Positions 43,371-52,707 of a DNA stretch of 64,000 nucleotides are shown piece by piece. The notes under the pieces are model-generated. The model did not search any database and was not told the origin of the DNA. It saw only the letters and a list, made by a program, of their open reading frames with translations. The DNA comes from an uncultured Cellvibrio sp. (lineage in GTDB: Bacteria > Pseudomonadota > Gammaproteobacteria > Pseudomonadales > Cellvibrionaceae), in the NCBI GenBank assembly GCA_937958105.1, contig CALFXJ010000005.1, positions 186,001-250,000 on the forward strand, read 5' to 3'. Positions within the stretch are counted from its first letter, which is position 1. Each line of letters starts with the position of its first letter. A program made the position numbers and the translations under genes.

Positions 43371-45569
43371 ATGCTTTACCCTTTACCGCTTCGTTTATTG
43401 ATCCTGATACTGGCGCTGTGTGCCAGCCGGGATCTGATGGCTCAAGCTGATGCCGCTGAGTCCCGCCCACGTACGGCGTTGGTACTCGGAGGCGGTGGCG
43501 CACGGGGCGCAGCCCATATCGGGGTACTGGAGGTCCTCGAACGCGAGCGGATACCCTTTGACTGTATCGCCGGCACCAGCATGGGCGCGCTGGTCGCCGG
43601 TGCTTACGCCGCAGGCCTGTCACCCGCGGATATGCGGGCCAAATTAAAAGAGGCGGACTGGACCAACATGTTCCTGGATTCTGCTGATTACTCGCAGCTG
43701 AATTACCGCACCAAGCGGGTAACCCAGGGCCTGCTGCCCGGTGCTGAGATAGGTCTGTCCGATGAGGGCCTGCAGATTACCTCAGGGCTGGTGTCGGGCG
43801 AAAAAATCAAACTCTTCTTCAACCAGCTGGTGGGCGACGACGTTGGCGGACGCATGATTGAAGAACTGCCGCTGCCCCTTGCCATCATCGCCACCGATAT
43901 CGGCACTGGCGACCGGGTTATCCTCAAAAACGGCAGCCTTACCCATGCCATGCGCGCCAGCATGTCAGTGCCTGGCTTTATGGCACCGGTGGAATACGAA
44001 GGCGCAAAGCTGGTCGATGGCGGACTGGTGGACAACGTACCGGTGGAGGTTGGCCGTGAGCTGTGCGACGCGGACCGGGTTATCGCCGTCGACGTGGGAA
44101 CCCCACTCAAATCCGCACGCGAAGTGGCGTCGCTGCTCAGTGTGACCGTACAGATGATCGGCATCCTCACCCAGCAGAATGTGGCTCACTCCATCGCCAG
44201 TCTCGGCGCGGACGATCTCTATCTCACGCCGGAGCTGGGTGATCTCACGGCAACTGAATTTGCCCGCTACCGGGAAGCTGCCGATCTCGGTCGCGCGGCT
44301 GCGGAAGCGCGCGTAGACGACCTGCGCAATTTTGCCGTAAGCCCGGAAGCCTACGCCCAATGGAAGGCCGCTCAACAGCACGAGCGGGAAGAGATCGGGG
44401 CAATCGACACCATCACTATTGAACCCATGAGCCGGGTCAACCCAGTGTTTGTGCGGAGCCTGATCCGCCAGCAGGAAGGCGAACCGCTTAATCGCGAACA
44501 GCTTGAAATCGACCTGATCCGCATCTATGGCATGGGCGGCTTCGACAACGTGGATTATCAGGTGCAGCAAGTCGATGGAAAAAATAATCTCACCATCCTC
44601 GCCCGTGAAAACAGAGCGGCTTCGGATTATCTGACCTTTGGTTTCAGTATCAATGAAGAGCGACGTGAGGGCTCGAGCATCAACCTGCGCACCGCCTTCC
44701 GCAATGTCTGGCTGAACCGATACGGCGGCGAGTTCTTTGCGGTGGTGGATCTCGGCAGCAACTCCTCAGTAGAGGTGGATTTCTACCAGCCACTTAACCA
44801 GGCCCAGACCTGGTTTATCGAACCCAGCTACGTGACGCAGCGCGACGATATCAGCATCTATCTCGATAACGAAAAAATTGCCGAATATGATCTCAAGACG
44901 GATTACGCCCAGTTACTCATGGGACGCAACATGGGCATCTGGGGCCAGACACGTATCGGCTGGCGGCAATACCACACCCAGGGGCACTCACAGCTCGGTG
45001 TGGCTGGTTTACCAAACATCGACGAGCGTTATGACGGCTGGGTAGCGGAAACCATCTTCGATACCCGCAACCGATTGTACTTCCCCTCCAAAGGCTGGAG
45101 TGGCGGTATCAGTTATTTTGAATCCGCCGAACAGGGATACCGCAAAGCCAAAGCGGAGCTCAGCGGCACTTATCTCGTAGGCGATTATGTCTGGGGCGTA
45201 CGCACGTCCTACGTCACCGCCATTGATGACGAGCTGCCTTTGTTCGACGCTGAGCTGTTAGGGGGGTTCCTCAATTTATCCGGCTACGCCACCGATCAGA
45301 TCTGGACTAACGGAGCATTTTACTCGCAGGTGCGTGCAGAAAAAATCATCGGGCACATGCCACTTGGATTAAGTGGGGATGTGCGCATGGGTATCGCCCT
45401 GGAAGGCGCGAAACTGGAAGAACCCATCAACATGGGAGAGGAAGATGAATGGCTGGATTCTGCCATTATTTATTTTGGTGGAGAAACACCGCTGGGACCG
45501 GTCTACCTTGGTTATGGGTTTACCTTCAGCGGTGATTTCAATATCTATTTTCAGTTGGGAGCGTTTTAG
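43371..45569 (+). CDS. Patatin-like phospholipase with POTRA and Omp85 barrel (PlpD-type, type Vd autotransporter)
   Basis: 732 aa, close to the 728 aa of PlpD of Pseudomonas aeruginosa. Signal peptide 1-25; patatin domain about 33-330 with oxyanion loop GGGGARG (40-46), nucleophile S70 in GTSMG and catalytic D216 in DGG; one POTRA (about 345-410); and a C-terminal Omp85 barrel (about 415-732) ending in Phe. Type Vd proteins place a lipase on the cell surface or release it. It lies on the opposite strand inside the cbb3 gene cluster, splitting ccoI from ccoH. Confidence 0.93.
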   Translation: MLYPLPLRLLILILALCASRDLMAQADAAESRPRTALVLGGGGARGAAHIGVLEVLERERIPFDCIAGTSMGALVAGAYAAGLSPADMRAKLKEADWTNMFLDSADYSQLNYRTKRVTQGLLPGAEIGLSDEGLQITSGLVSGEKIKLFFNQLVGDDVGGRMIEELPLPLAIIATDIGTGDRVILKNGSLTHAMRASMSVPGFMAPVEYEGAKLVDGGLVDNVPVEVGRELCDADRVIAVDVGTPLKSAREVASLLSVTVQMIGILTQQNVAHSIASLGADDLYLTPELGDLTATEFARYREAADLGRAAAEARVDDLRNFAVSPEAYAQWKAAQQHEREEIGAIDTITIEPMSRVNPVFVRSLIRQQEGEPLNREQLEIDLIRIYGMGGFDNVDYQVQQVDGKNNLTILARENRAASDYLTFGFSINEERREGSSINLRTAFRNVWLNRYGGEFFAVVDLGSNSSVEVDFYQPLNQAQTWFIEPSYVTQRDDISIYLDNEKIAEYDLKTDYAQLLMGRNMGIWGQTRIGWRQYHTQGHSQLGVAGLPNIDERYDGWVAETIFDTRNRLYFPSKGWSGGISYFESAEQGYRKAKAELSGTYLVGDYVWGVRTSYVTAIDDELPLFDAELLGGFLNLSGYATDQIWTNGAFYSQVRAEKIIGHMPLGLSGDVRMGIALEGAKLEEPINMGEEDEWLDSAIIYFGGETPLGPVYLGYGFTFSGDFNIYFQLGAF

Positions 45570-45597
45570 CTCCCCTTGCTGAATTTGTTGAGTGTCG

Positions 45598-46128
45598 TTA
45601 ATTGCTTAAACGGGGCTGCAGCAGCGTTTCGTTACTCACAGAAAAATTAATTTCACCGCTTAACAACCAGTCCGCTGTTTTGCGCTGGTTCCTGTCCAGC
45701 ACCGGCAGAAGTGACACATACCAGTTATGACTCAGGCTGCGCTCCAGTTCGCCGCGATAATGGCCGGCGGAGGTTTGCCGCAGGACCAGCTGTTGATCCA
45801 GATCCGCCTCAAACGGATGATCCAGTGTCAGCAGTAATTGTGCAGGCACTGCGTCGTGCTGGGGAATCTGCAGAAATACTTCGCCGGTGGTTGTGTCAAA
45901 ACGCAGCTGCGCCGACAAGTTCAATTCCTGGGCGCGACGATCCTGTTCCTTAGACTGATTGATCATGCGGCCTTCTTTGTAATAGTTGTCGATGACAACA
46001 TCATCCGCATGACGAAATGCAATGGTCACTGTCACCATGGAGACACATACCACCAGGATCAGTGGAGTGAAAACAAACCAGAACCAGAACTGGCGATAAA
46101 AAGGTTTTGTATCTTGTTCAGTCTTCAT
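45598..46128 (-). CDS. ccoH: FixH/CcoH family cbb3 assembly protein
   Basis: 176 aa. The N-terminal membrane helix (FWFWFVFTPLILVVCVSMVTV) is followed by a periplasmic domain beginning HADDVVIDNYYKEGRMINQ, the FixH signature. It is required for stable cbb3 assembly. It follows ccoG with a 46-bp gap that holds a strong hairpin, and is convergent with the patatin gene. Confidence 0.92.
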   Translation of the reverse strand: MKTEQDTKPFYRQFWFWFVFTPLILVVCVSMVTVTIAFRHADDVVIDNYYKEGRMINQSKEQDRRAQELNLSAQLRFDTTTGEVFLQIPQHDAVPAQLLLTLDHPFEADLDQQLVLRQTSAGHYRGELERSLSHNWYVSLLPVLDRNQRKTADWLLSGEINFSVSNETLLQPRLSN

Positions 46129-46144
46129 TGTCGATGCGCCGTGG

Positions 46145-46170
46145 GATGCGCCCTTAGAGAAGGGCGCATC
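46145..46170 (-). other. Intercistronic hairpin between ccoG and ccoH
   Basis: Perfect 11-bp stem GATGCGCCCTT / AAGGGCGCATC with a four-base loop and no T tract. More likely an mRNA-processing or stability signal than a terminator; it could set the CcoG:CcoH ratio. Confidence 0.6.
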
Positions 46171-46174
46171 GGGG

Positions 46175-47596
46175 TTAGTACTCCCGCAGTTTCGGGCCGA
46201 TAAAGCTGGTGGTGTGTTCCGCAGTCAGTTCTGGATTGTCCCGTGCCTGCACGATGATAGTCACCTCTGTCTGCACATCCTTCAGTTCACTGCGTTTCAC
46301 GGCCACACGCACCGGAATCGTCAGCAGCTCGCCTTCCTGTATCTCCATCGGACGATAACCCTGCAGCTCAAACGGGTAATCACCACTCACCTTGATGTCG
46401 TATACATGAGCCTCGCGGTCCATGTTGTTGATCTTGATGGTGTAAACGTTCTGAATATCCTGACCGGCGACACGGTACATCCGCACTCCGCGATCGCGCA
46501 GTACTTCAAGACCAACCGGTACACGCGTGGCGATGGAGTATACAAACACACTGATCATCACCAGCAATGCGGTGGCATAACCTACCAGTCGCGGCCGGAA
46601 GAACTTCGTACGGCCGTTGTTGATGGCTTCTTCAGTCGTGAAGCTGATTAATCCGCGCTCGTAACCCATCTTATCCATCACGGAGTTACACGCATCCACA
46701 CACAAGCCACAATCAATACATTCCGGCTGCAGGCCATCGCGAATATCAATGTCTACCGGACAGACCTGCACACACCAGGAACAATCGATACAGTCGCCCA
46801 GGCCCTTGGCTTTGTAATCTTCATCCGGCTTACGCGGACCACGCTTCTCGCCGCGCAGATGGTTGTAAGACACAGTCAGCGTATCCTTGTCGTACATCAC
46901 CGACTGGAAGCGCGCGTAAGGACACATGTATTTACAGACCTGCTCACGCAGAAAGCCTGCGTTCATGTAGGTCGCCCCGGTAAAGAACAAGACCCAGAAC
47001 GCCGGCGCGAGATCCGACTGGAAAGTTACCAGGCCATAGATCAGGTCGCGGATCGGGACGAAGTAGCCCACGAAGGTAAGCGCCGTAATAAGGGCAATGA
47101 CAATCCACATGGTCTGCGTAGCGCCCTTGCGCCAGATCTTTTCAAAGTTCCAGGGCTGCGCATCCAGCTTGATTCGTTTGTTCCGGTCCCCCTGAAAGAA
47201 GTATTCGGCCCAGATAAACATCTGGGTCCAGACCGTCTGTGGACAGGTGAAGCCGCACCACACCCGTCCCACAAGCACAGTGGCAGTGAACAGCATGAAG
47301 GCAGCAATAATCAGCAGCCATGCCAGGTACATACCGTCGTGGGGCCAGAACGTCATCCAGAGAATATGGAATTTGCGCTCGGGAAGATCGAACAGCATGG
47401 CGGGACGCCCATCGATCAACAGCCAGGGCATCAACAGGAATCCGGCGATCAGCGGTAAGCCGGTATAGCGACGCAGCTTCTGATAAAAACCAGTGATGCG
47501 GCGGGTATAAACTTTTTCGTCTGCTTCGTAGAGATTGATGTAACGAATGGGGGAATCTGAACGTTTTTCAGCAGAGCTTGGCAGCTTTTCGTTCAA
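46175..47596 (-). CDS. ccoG: cbb3 oxidase accessory ferredoxin-like protein CcoG (FixG/RdxA)
   Basis: 473 aa if started at TTG 47596, which has AGAGG eight bases upstream and gives the usual length; the longer frame (47671) adds 25 residues that do not look like the family. About five membrane segments, CGFTCPQTVWTQMFIW with the conserved cysteines, two ferredoxin motifs (CIDCSWCVQVCPVD and CIDCGLCVDACN), and a C-terminal Ig-like periplasmic domain. CcoG is reported to act in copper reduction for CuB insertion. Confidence 0.94.
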   Translation of the reverse strand: MNEKLPSSAEKRSDSPIRYINLYEADEKVYTRRITGFYQKLRRYTGLPLIAGFLLMPWLLIDGRPAMLFDLPERKFHILWMTFWPHDGMYLAWLLIIAAFMLFTATVLVGRVWCGFTCPQTVWTQMFIWAEYFFQGDRNKRIKLDAQPWNFEKIWRKGATQTMWIVIALITALTFVGYFVPIRDLIYGLVTFQSDLAPAFWVLFFTGATYMNAGFLREQVCKYMCPYARFQSVMYDKDTLTVSYNHLRGEKRGPRKPDEDYKAKGLGDCIDCSWCVQVCPVDIDIRDGLQPECIDCGLCVDACNSVMDKMGYERGLISFTTEEAINNGRTKFFRPRLVGYATALLVMISVFVYSIATRVPVGLEVLRDRGVRMYRVAGQDIQNVYTIKINNMDREAHVYDIKVSGDYPFELQGYRPMEIQEGELLTIPVRVAVKRSELKDVQTEVTIIVQARDNPELTAEHTTSFIGPKLREY

Positions 47597-47764
47597 GGAA
47601 GATACCTCTTGCTGGAAAAGGGCGAAGAAGAAGCGCTGAAAACGCGCCCCTTCCCCTCGGGATAAAATCAAAGCCTCTTGTTACACAGTGGCAACGCTTT
47701 TTCTTTCTTCCCTAGTTCCCTTTTGTAATTCCGGGTCTGTAATCCGGGTCCTGCTCTGTATTTC

Positions 47765-48670
47765 CTAGTCCTGTTCCAGAGACAGGCTGTAAACATAGGC
47801 AGCGAGCAGGTGAATGCGGTCAGGCTTGAGCAGTTCCTGCTGGGCCGGCATTTCGCCATTGCGACCGAAGCGGACTGAAGTCCGGATATCCTGCGGTTCA
47901 CCGCCGTACAACCAGATGTCGTCGGTCAGGTTGGGAGCACCGAGCAGCTGATTGCCTTTTCCATCAGCACCATGACAGGCGACACAATTCTGGGCATAAA
48001 GTTTTGCGCCCACTTCAGCCTTCGCAGCATCGTGCTCCTGCCCACTGATCTGCAGAACATATTCGCTGACATTCACCACACCAGCTTCACCCATCAGCGT
48101 ACCCCAGGCAGGCATTGCGCCTTTGCGGCCCAGAGTGATGGTTTCCTTGATCTTCTCCGGTGTGCCGCCGTACAACCAGTCGTGGTCGGTCAGGTTGGGG
48201 AAACCATAGTTACCGCCACCATCCGCACCGTGACAGACGGCGCAGTTATTGGCGAACAGACGCAGGCCCATCTTCATCGCCTCCGGATTCCGCGCCAGCT
48301 CCTCAATAGGCGTGTTGGCGTAGGTACCGAAGGTGTCAGCGTAGCGGGCATCTGCCTGCTGCTGGTGACCGCGCAGTTCTTTAACGGAGGTCCACCCGAA
48401 CAGACCAGGCCAGGAACCGAGGCCGGGATAAACCAGCAGGTAAGCACCGGCATAAATGAAGGTGCCGATAAACATGATGAACCACCAGCGCGGCAAGGGG
48501 TTGTCGTACTCCTCAATGCCATCGTACACGTGACCGGTGGTTTTGTTTTCTTCTTCGTCCTGGTCACTTACCGCTACCTTGCGGTTAGCCAGCAGTACCC
48601 ATAACACCAGAACCAGGTTGGTGAGGGTCAAGCCAATAATCCAAACGTTCCAGAATGTACCCATAATCAA
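47765..48670 (-). CDS. ccoP: cbb3 oxidase dihaem cytochrome c subunit CcoP
   Basis: 301 aa. Two membrane segments near the N-terminus, then two cytochrome c domains with CXXCH motifs CAVCHGADGGGN (about 142) and CVACHGADGKGN (about 232) and later Met ligands. CcoP passes electrons from cytochrome c to CcoO/CcoN. Its ATG overlaps the ccoQ stop (ATGA). Confidence 0.97.
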   Translation of the reverse strand: MIMGTFWNVWIIGLTLTNLVLVLWVLLANRKVAVSDQDEEENKTTGHVYDGIEEYDNPLPRWWFIMFIGTFIYAGAYLLVYPGLGSWPGLFGWTSVKELRGHQQQADARYADTFGTYANTPIEELARNPEAMKMGLRLFANNCAVCHGADGGGNYGFPNLTDHDWLYGGTPEKIKETITLGRKGAMPAWGTLMGEAGVVNVSEYVLQISGQEHDAAKAEVGAKLYAQNCVACHGADGKGNQLLGAPNLTDDIWLYGGEPQDIRTSVRFGRNGEMPAQQELLKPDRIHLLAAYVYSLSLEQD

Positions 48671-48867
48671 TTCCGCCTGTCTGCATCATCACCGGGATGA
48701 TCTTTCTGCTCGTGTTCTTTGCCCGCTGCGTCGTCGTCAGCAAAAGGCAACCTGGCATCTTCTTCGAAACGCTTTTTGCGTCTGGGGGAGAAAGCCCACC
48801 AGCACACGCCGAAGAAAGCGATCATCACCAGTACTGTAGAAATTGCGCCGAGAGTGCCCGCATCCAT
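48667..48867 (-). CDS. ccoQ: cbb3 oxidase small subunit CcoQ
   Basis: 66 aa, one membrane helix (GAISTVLVMIAFFGVCWWAF) followed by the FSPRRKKRFEEDARLPF signature and a hydrophilic His/Asp-rich tail. It lies 2 bp after ccoO and overlaps ccoP by 4 bp. Confidence 0.95.
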   Translation of the reverse strand: MDAGTLGAISTVLVMIAFFGVCWWAFSPRRKKRFEEDARLPFADDDAAGKEHEQKDHPGDDADRRN

Positions 48868-48869
48868 AA

Positions 48870-49481
48870 TTAACGTTTCTCTTTGAGGAGCGTACCCAGT
48901 TGCTGCAGGTAGGCCACCAGGGCATCCATTTCGGAAATCCCTTTAACAGCCTCTGCAGCACCAGCGATGTCTTCGTCGGTGTAGGGAACACCTACACGGC
49001 GCAGAGCACGCATCTTGGCAGCGGTGTGCTTGCCGTCGAGTACGTTGTCATACAGCCAGGGGAACGCCGGCATATTGGATTCCGGCACCACGATACGCGG
49101 ATTGAACAGGTGCACTTTGTGCCAGTCATCAGAATAGCGACCACCTACCCGTGCCAGGTCTGGACCGGTACGCTTGGAGCCCCACAGGAAGGGATGCTCA
49201 TATACATGCTCACCGGCAACCGAGTAGTGCCCGTAGCGCTCCACTTCAGCACGCAGAGGGCGGACCATCTGCGTGTGGCATACGTGGCAGCCTTCACGGA
49301 TATAAATATCCCGGCCTTCCAGGACCAGTGCCGGCAGCGGTTTCAGGCCTTCCACCGGCGTGGTGGTTTCTTTCAGGAAAAACTGCGGCACGATCTGTGT
49401 CAGGCCGCCGAAACTGATGGCGATGATGATCAGTACGGTCATCAGGCCCAGGTTCTTTTCTACAATGTCATGACCTTTCAT
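48870..49481 (-). CDS. ccoO: cbb3 oxidase monohaem cytochrome c subunit CcoO
   Basis: 203 aa. N-terminal membrane anchor, haem c motif CHVCH near residue 66 with the following TQMVRPLRAE, and a Met-containing NMPAFPWL segment as sixth ligand. AGGGGAT just before the ATG is a good ribosome-binding site, 11 bp downstream of ccoN. Confidence 0.97.
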   Translation of the reverse strand: MKGHDIVEKNLGLMTVLIIIAISFGGLTQIVPQFFLKETTTPVEGLKPLPALVLEGRDIYIREGCHVCHTQMVRPLRAEVERYGHYSVAGEHVYEHPFLWGSKRTGPDLARVGGRYSDDWHKVHLFNPRIVVPESNMPAFPWLYDNVLDGKHTAAKMRALRRVGVPYTDEDIAGAAEAVKGISEMDALVAYLQQLGTLLKEKR

Positions 49482-49492
49482 TAAATATCCCC

Positions 49493-50941
49493 TTACGCTG
49501 CCTGGGTCGCCGGATCATTACTGACCGCTTCCGTTGCCGGAGTCTTGGCTGTGCGGTACGCGTTGTACGCCATCAGGAACATGCCCGACAGGAACAGGAG
49601 ACCGCCGAGGAAGCGTACGAAGTAACCGGGATAGCTGGCCTGAACTGCTTCAACGAAGCTGTAGGTGAGTGTGCCGTCGGCATTGAAGGCACGCCACATC
49701 AGACCCTGCATGATGCCGTTCACCCACATGGAGGCGATGTACAGCACAGTACCGATGGTTGCCAGCCAGAAGTGGACGTTGATCAGGCGCACGCTGAACA
49801 TCTCTTTACGGCCGAACAGGATCGGCAGCAGGTGATAAATAGAACCGATGGAGATCATCGCCACCCAGCCCAGAGCGCCGGAGTGTACGTGGCCTACGGT
49901 CCAGTCCGTGTTGTGCGACAGCGCGTTCACGGTCTTGATGGACATCATCGGGCCTTCAAAGGTGGACATACCATAGAACGACAGTGACACCACCAGGAAA
50001 CGAAGAGTCGGGTCGGTACGCAGCTTATGCCAGGCGCCGGACAGGGTCATGATGCCGTTGATCATCCCACCCCAGCTGGGTGCCAGCAGAATCAGAGACA
50101 TCACCATACCCAGACTCTGCGCCCAGTCAGGCAACGCTGAGTAATGCAGGTGGTGAGCACCCGCCCAGATGTAGACAGAAATCAGTGCCCAGAAGTGAAC
50201 GATGGAGAGCTGGTAAGAGTAAACCGGACGGCCCGCCTGCTTGGGCACAAAGTAATACATCATCCCCAGGAAGCCCGCCGTCAGGAAGAAACCTACCGCG
50301 TTGTGGCCGTACCACCACTGCACCATGGCATCCGCCGCACCCGCATAGGCTGAGTAAGACTTCATGAATGACACAGGAGTAAAGGCACTGTTGACGATGT
50401 GAAGTACGGCGATGGTCAGGATAAAGCCGCCGTAGAACCAGTTGGCCACGTAGATATGGTCAGTCTTGCGTTTGACGATGGTGCCAAAGAAGACGATGGC
50501 GTAGCTGACCCAGACAATGGCAATGAGAATATCAATAGGCCACTCCAGCTCAGCGTACTCTTTAGTCGTGGTGTAACCCATGGGCAGAGTGATGATCGCA
50601 AGCACTATCACCAGCTGCCAGCCCCAGAAGGTAAACGGCACCAGCCAGCCACCGAACAGGGGCGCCTGACAGGTCCGCTGGACCACATAATAGGAAGTGG
50701 CAAACAAGGCACAGCCGCCAAAGGCGAAGATCACCGCATTAGTATGCAGCGGGCGCAACCGACCGAAGTGGGAGTAAGGTTGAAATAAGTCGTTCAATTC
50801 CGGCCAGAACAACTGGGCCGCAATCAATACACCGATTCCCATCCCAACCACACCCCAAACGATGGTCATGATGGCGAACTGGCGTACGACTTTGTAATCG
50901 TAGACCGGATGGTCAGTGGCTACTGCCGGATTACTGCTCAT
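49493..50941 (-). CDS. ccoN: cbb3 oxidase catalytic subunit CcoN
   Basis: 482 aa, twelve membrane segments. Haem and CuB histidines are visible in LHTNAVIFAFGG, WYGHNAVGFFLTAGFLG, YIWAGAHHLHYSALPDW and DWTVGHVHSGALGW; the Tyr of the active-site cross-link is expected in the segment around SVYIWAG. Terminal oxidase for microaerobic respiration. First gene of ccoNOQP, with an FNR/Anr box upstream. Confidence 0.98.
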   Translation of the reverse strand: MSSNPAVATDHPVYDYKVVRQFAIMTIVWGVVGMGIGVLIAAQLFWPELNDLFQPYSHFGRLRPLHTNAVIFAFGGCALFATSYYVVQRTCQAPLFGGWLVPFTFWGWQLVIVLAIITLPMGYTTTKEYAELEWPIDILIAIVWVSYAIVFFGTIVKRKTDHIYVANWFYGGFILTIAVLHIVNSAFTPVSFMKSYSAYAGAADAMVQWWYGHNAVGFFLTAGFLGMMYYFVPKQAGRPVYSYQLSIVHFWALISVYIWAGAHHLHYSALPDWAQSLGMVMSLILLAPSWGGMINGIMTLSGAWHKLRTDPTLRFLVVSLSFYGMSTFEGPMMSIKTVNALSHNTDWTVGHVHSGALGWVAMISIGSIYHLLPILFGRKEMFSVRLINVHFWLATIGTVLYIASMWVNGIMQGLMWRAFNADGTLTYSFVEAVQASYPGYFVRFLGGLLFLSGMFLMAYNAYRTAKTPATEAVSNDPATQAA

Positions 50942-51027
50942 AGGACATTCCCAATGCGAAAAAGAAAAGGGTTACGTTCAAGAAAGAAGGTTTATCCCGC
51001 ACAAATACTCCCCACTCCCGGGGCGTC

Positions 51028-51069
51028 ATTGTGCGCAAAAGAGAGCGTATCGATATTGATCCTGATCAA
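51028..51069 (-). promoter_or_regulatory. FNR/Anr-dependent promoter of ccoNOQP
   Basis: Perfect FNR box TTGAT-CCTG-ATCAA at 51056-51069. Taking the box centre as -41.5 puts the start near 51021, and a CACAAT -10 lies at the expected place (51028-51033, minus strand). This gives a leader of about 80 nt. The 298-bp ccoN-argG gap holds no gene; the remainder is the argG 3' region. Confidence 0.85.
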
Positions 51070-51239
51070 GTTGATTCTCCGGGATAATGCTCCGTTAATA
51101 ACCGATCCGTCACGATGGCTCGACAGCGGATAAAGCAGATACTTTAGCGCGTGCAGGGCGACATCCAACTGCCCATTTTTTATACAGCCTAGGGCAGCTT
51201 TTAAAATTTGCCACCCCAGCTGATAAATAAACCCAAGAA

Positions 51240-52457
51240 TTAACGCAGGGTGCGACCTTTGTTCGCCGCAATGCGCATACGCAGTGCATTCAGCTTGATA
51301 AAGCCTTCTGCATCTTTTTGATTGTAAGCACCGGCATCGTCCTCGAAAGTCGCAACCTTCTCGTCGAACAGGCTGTCCGCCGAGCGGCGACCAACCACAT
51401 GCACAGCACCTTTATAAAGTTTGACGCGGACATCACCGTTCACAAACTGCTGGGACTCATCGATAGCAACCTGCAGCATTTTGCGCTCGGGACTCCACCA
51501 GTAACCGTTGTAGATCATCTCGGCGTAACGCGGCATCAGGCTGTCTTTCAAATGCGCCACTTCGCGATCCAGCGTAATGGATTCGATCGCACGGTGCGCA
51601 CGCAGCATGATGGTACCGCCGGGAGTTTCATAGCAGCCGCGGGACTTCATCCCTACGTAGCGGTTTTCCACGATGTCCAGACGGCCTACACCATTTTCGC
51701 CGCCCAGTTTATTGAGGGTCGCCAGAACGGTGGCTGGCGACATGCGCTCGCCGTTGATGGCCACGATATCGCCTTTCTCATAGGTCAGATCGATATAAGT
51801 CGCTTTATCAGGAGCGGCTTCCGGCGACACGCTCCAGCGCCACATATCTTCTTCAGCTTCAGTCCACGGATTTTCCAGCACGCCGCCTTCGTAAGAGATA
51901 TGCAGCAGGTTCGCATCCATGGAGTAGGGAGACTTTTTCTTCTTGCTGAAGTCCACCGGGATATTGTGTTTTTCACAGTAGGCCATGAGGGTTTCGCGGG
52001 AAGTCAGATCCCACTCACGCCAGGGAGCAATCACCTTGATGCCGGGCTTAAGCGCGTAAGCACCCAGTTCAAAACGCACCTGGTCGTTACCCTTACCGGT
52101 GGCACCGTGAGAAATCGCATCCGCACCCACTTCATTGGCGATCTCAATGAGGCGCTTGGCAATCAGCGGACGGGCAATGGAGGTACCCAGCAGATACTCG
52201 CCTTCGTAGACGGTATTGGCGCGAAACATGGGGAATACGAAGTCGCGCACGAATTCTTCGCGCAGATCATCGATATAGATCTCTTTTACACCCAGAGCCT
52301 GAGCCTTGGCGCGCGCTGGCTCAACTTCTTCACCCTGGCCGATATCGGCCGTAAATGTCACCACTTCACAGTTGTAGTTTTCCTGCAGCCACTTAACGAT
52401 GACCGACGTATCAAGGCCGCCGGAGTAGGCCAGAACCACTTTTTTGATGGATGACAT
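51240..52457 (-). CDS. argG: Argininosuccinate synthase
   Basis: Joins citrulline and aspartate using ATP in arginine synthesis. 405 aa with the PP-loop AYSGGLDTSVIVKWLQE at residues 9-25, the GATGKGNDQVRFE segment, and the tetramer-forming C-terminal part complete. No other arg gene is adjacent. Confidence 0.98.
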   Translation of the reverse strand: MSSIKKVVLAYSGGLDTSVIVKWLQENYNCEVVTFTADIGQGEEVEPARAKAQALGVKEIYIDDLREEFVRDFVFPMFRANTVYEGEYLLGTSIARPLIAKRLIEIANEVGADAISHGATGKGNDQVRFELGAYALKPGIKVIAPWREWDLTSRETLMAYCEKHNIPVDFSKKKKSPYSMDANLLHISYEGGVLENPWTEAEEDMWRWSVSPEAAPDKATYIDLTYEKGDIVAINGERMSPATVLATLNKLGGENGVGRLDIVENRYVGMKSRGCYETPGGTIMLRAHRAIESITLDREVAHLKDSLMPRYAEMIYNGYWWSPERKMLQVAIDESQQFVNGDVRVKLYKGAVHVVGRRSADSLFDEKVATFEDDAGAYNQKDAEGFIKLNALRMRIAANKGRTLR

Positions 52458-52657
52458 AGGAAGCTCCCGGGAGACGATCTATTGGAGAATGAGAAGCTGT
52501 CCGCGCAAAAAAATGCGCCGGATCAGCGCGCGCCGAATTGTACTCGCAAAAAGTATAAATTCCCACCGCCATGTAACGGGTTTACCCACTTTTTATGTGG
52601 CTATGTTTCATTTTGCAACGGTTCAAGGATAAGCCAAACGCTGGAAAAGCTAAGTCA

Positions 52658-52682
52658 GGCGCCTTATTTGGAATAAGGCGCC
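52658..52682 (-). terminator. Hairpin downstream of the chemoreceptor gene
   Basis: Perfect 11-bp stem GGCGCCTTATT / AATAAGGCGCC with a three-base loop, 25 bp after the stop codon; only a weak T stretch follows on the minus strand. Confidence 0.55.
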
Positions 52683-52707
52683 ATGCTGAGGGGGCTTAAG
52701 GCAGGCG

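Noticed and set aside
51318..52454. 378-codon plus-strand frame opposite argG
   Set aside because: Exact mirror of argG with no ribosome-binding site or family features.
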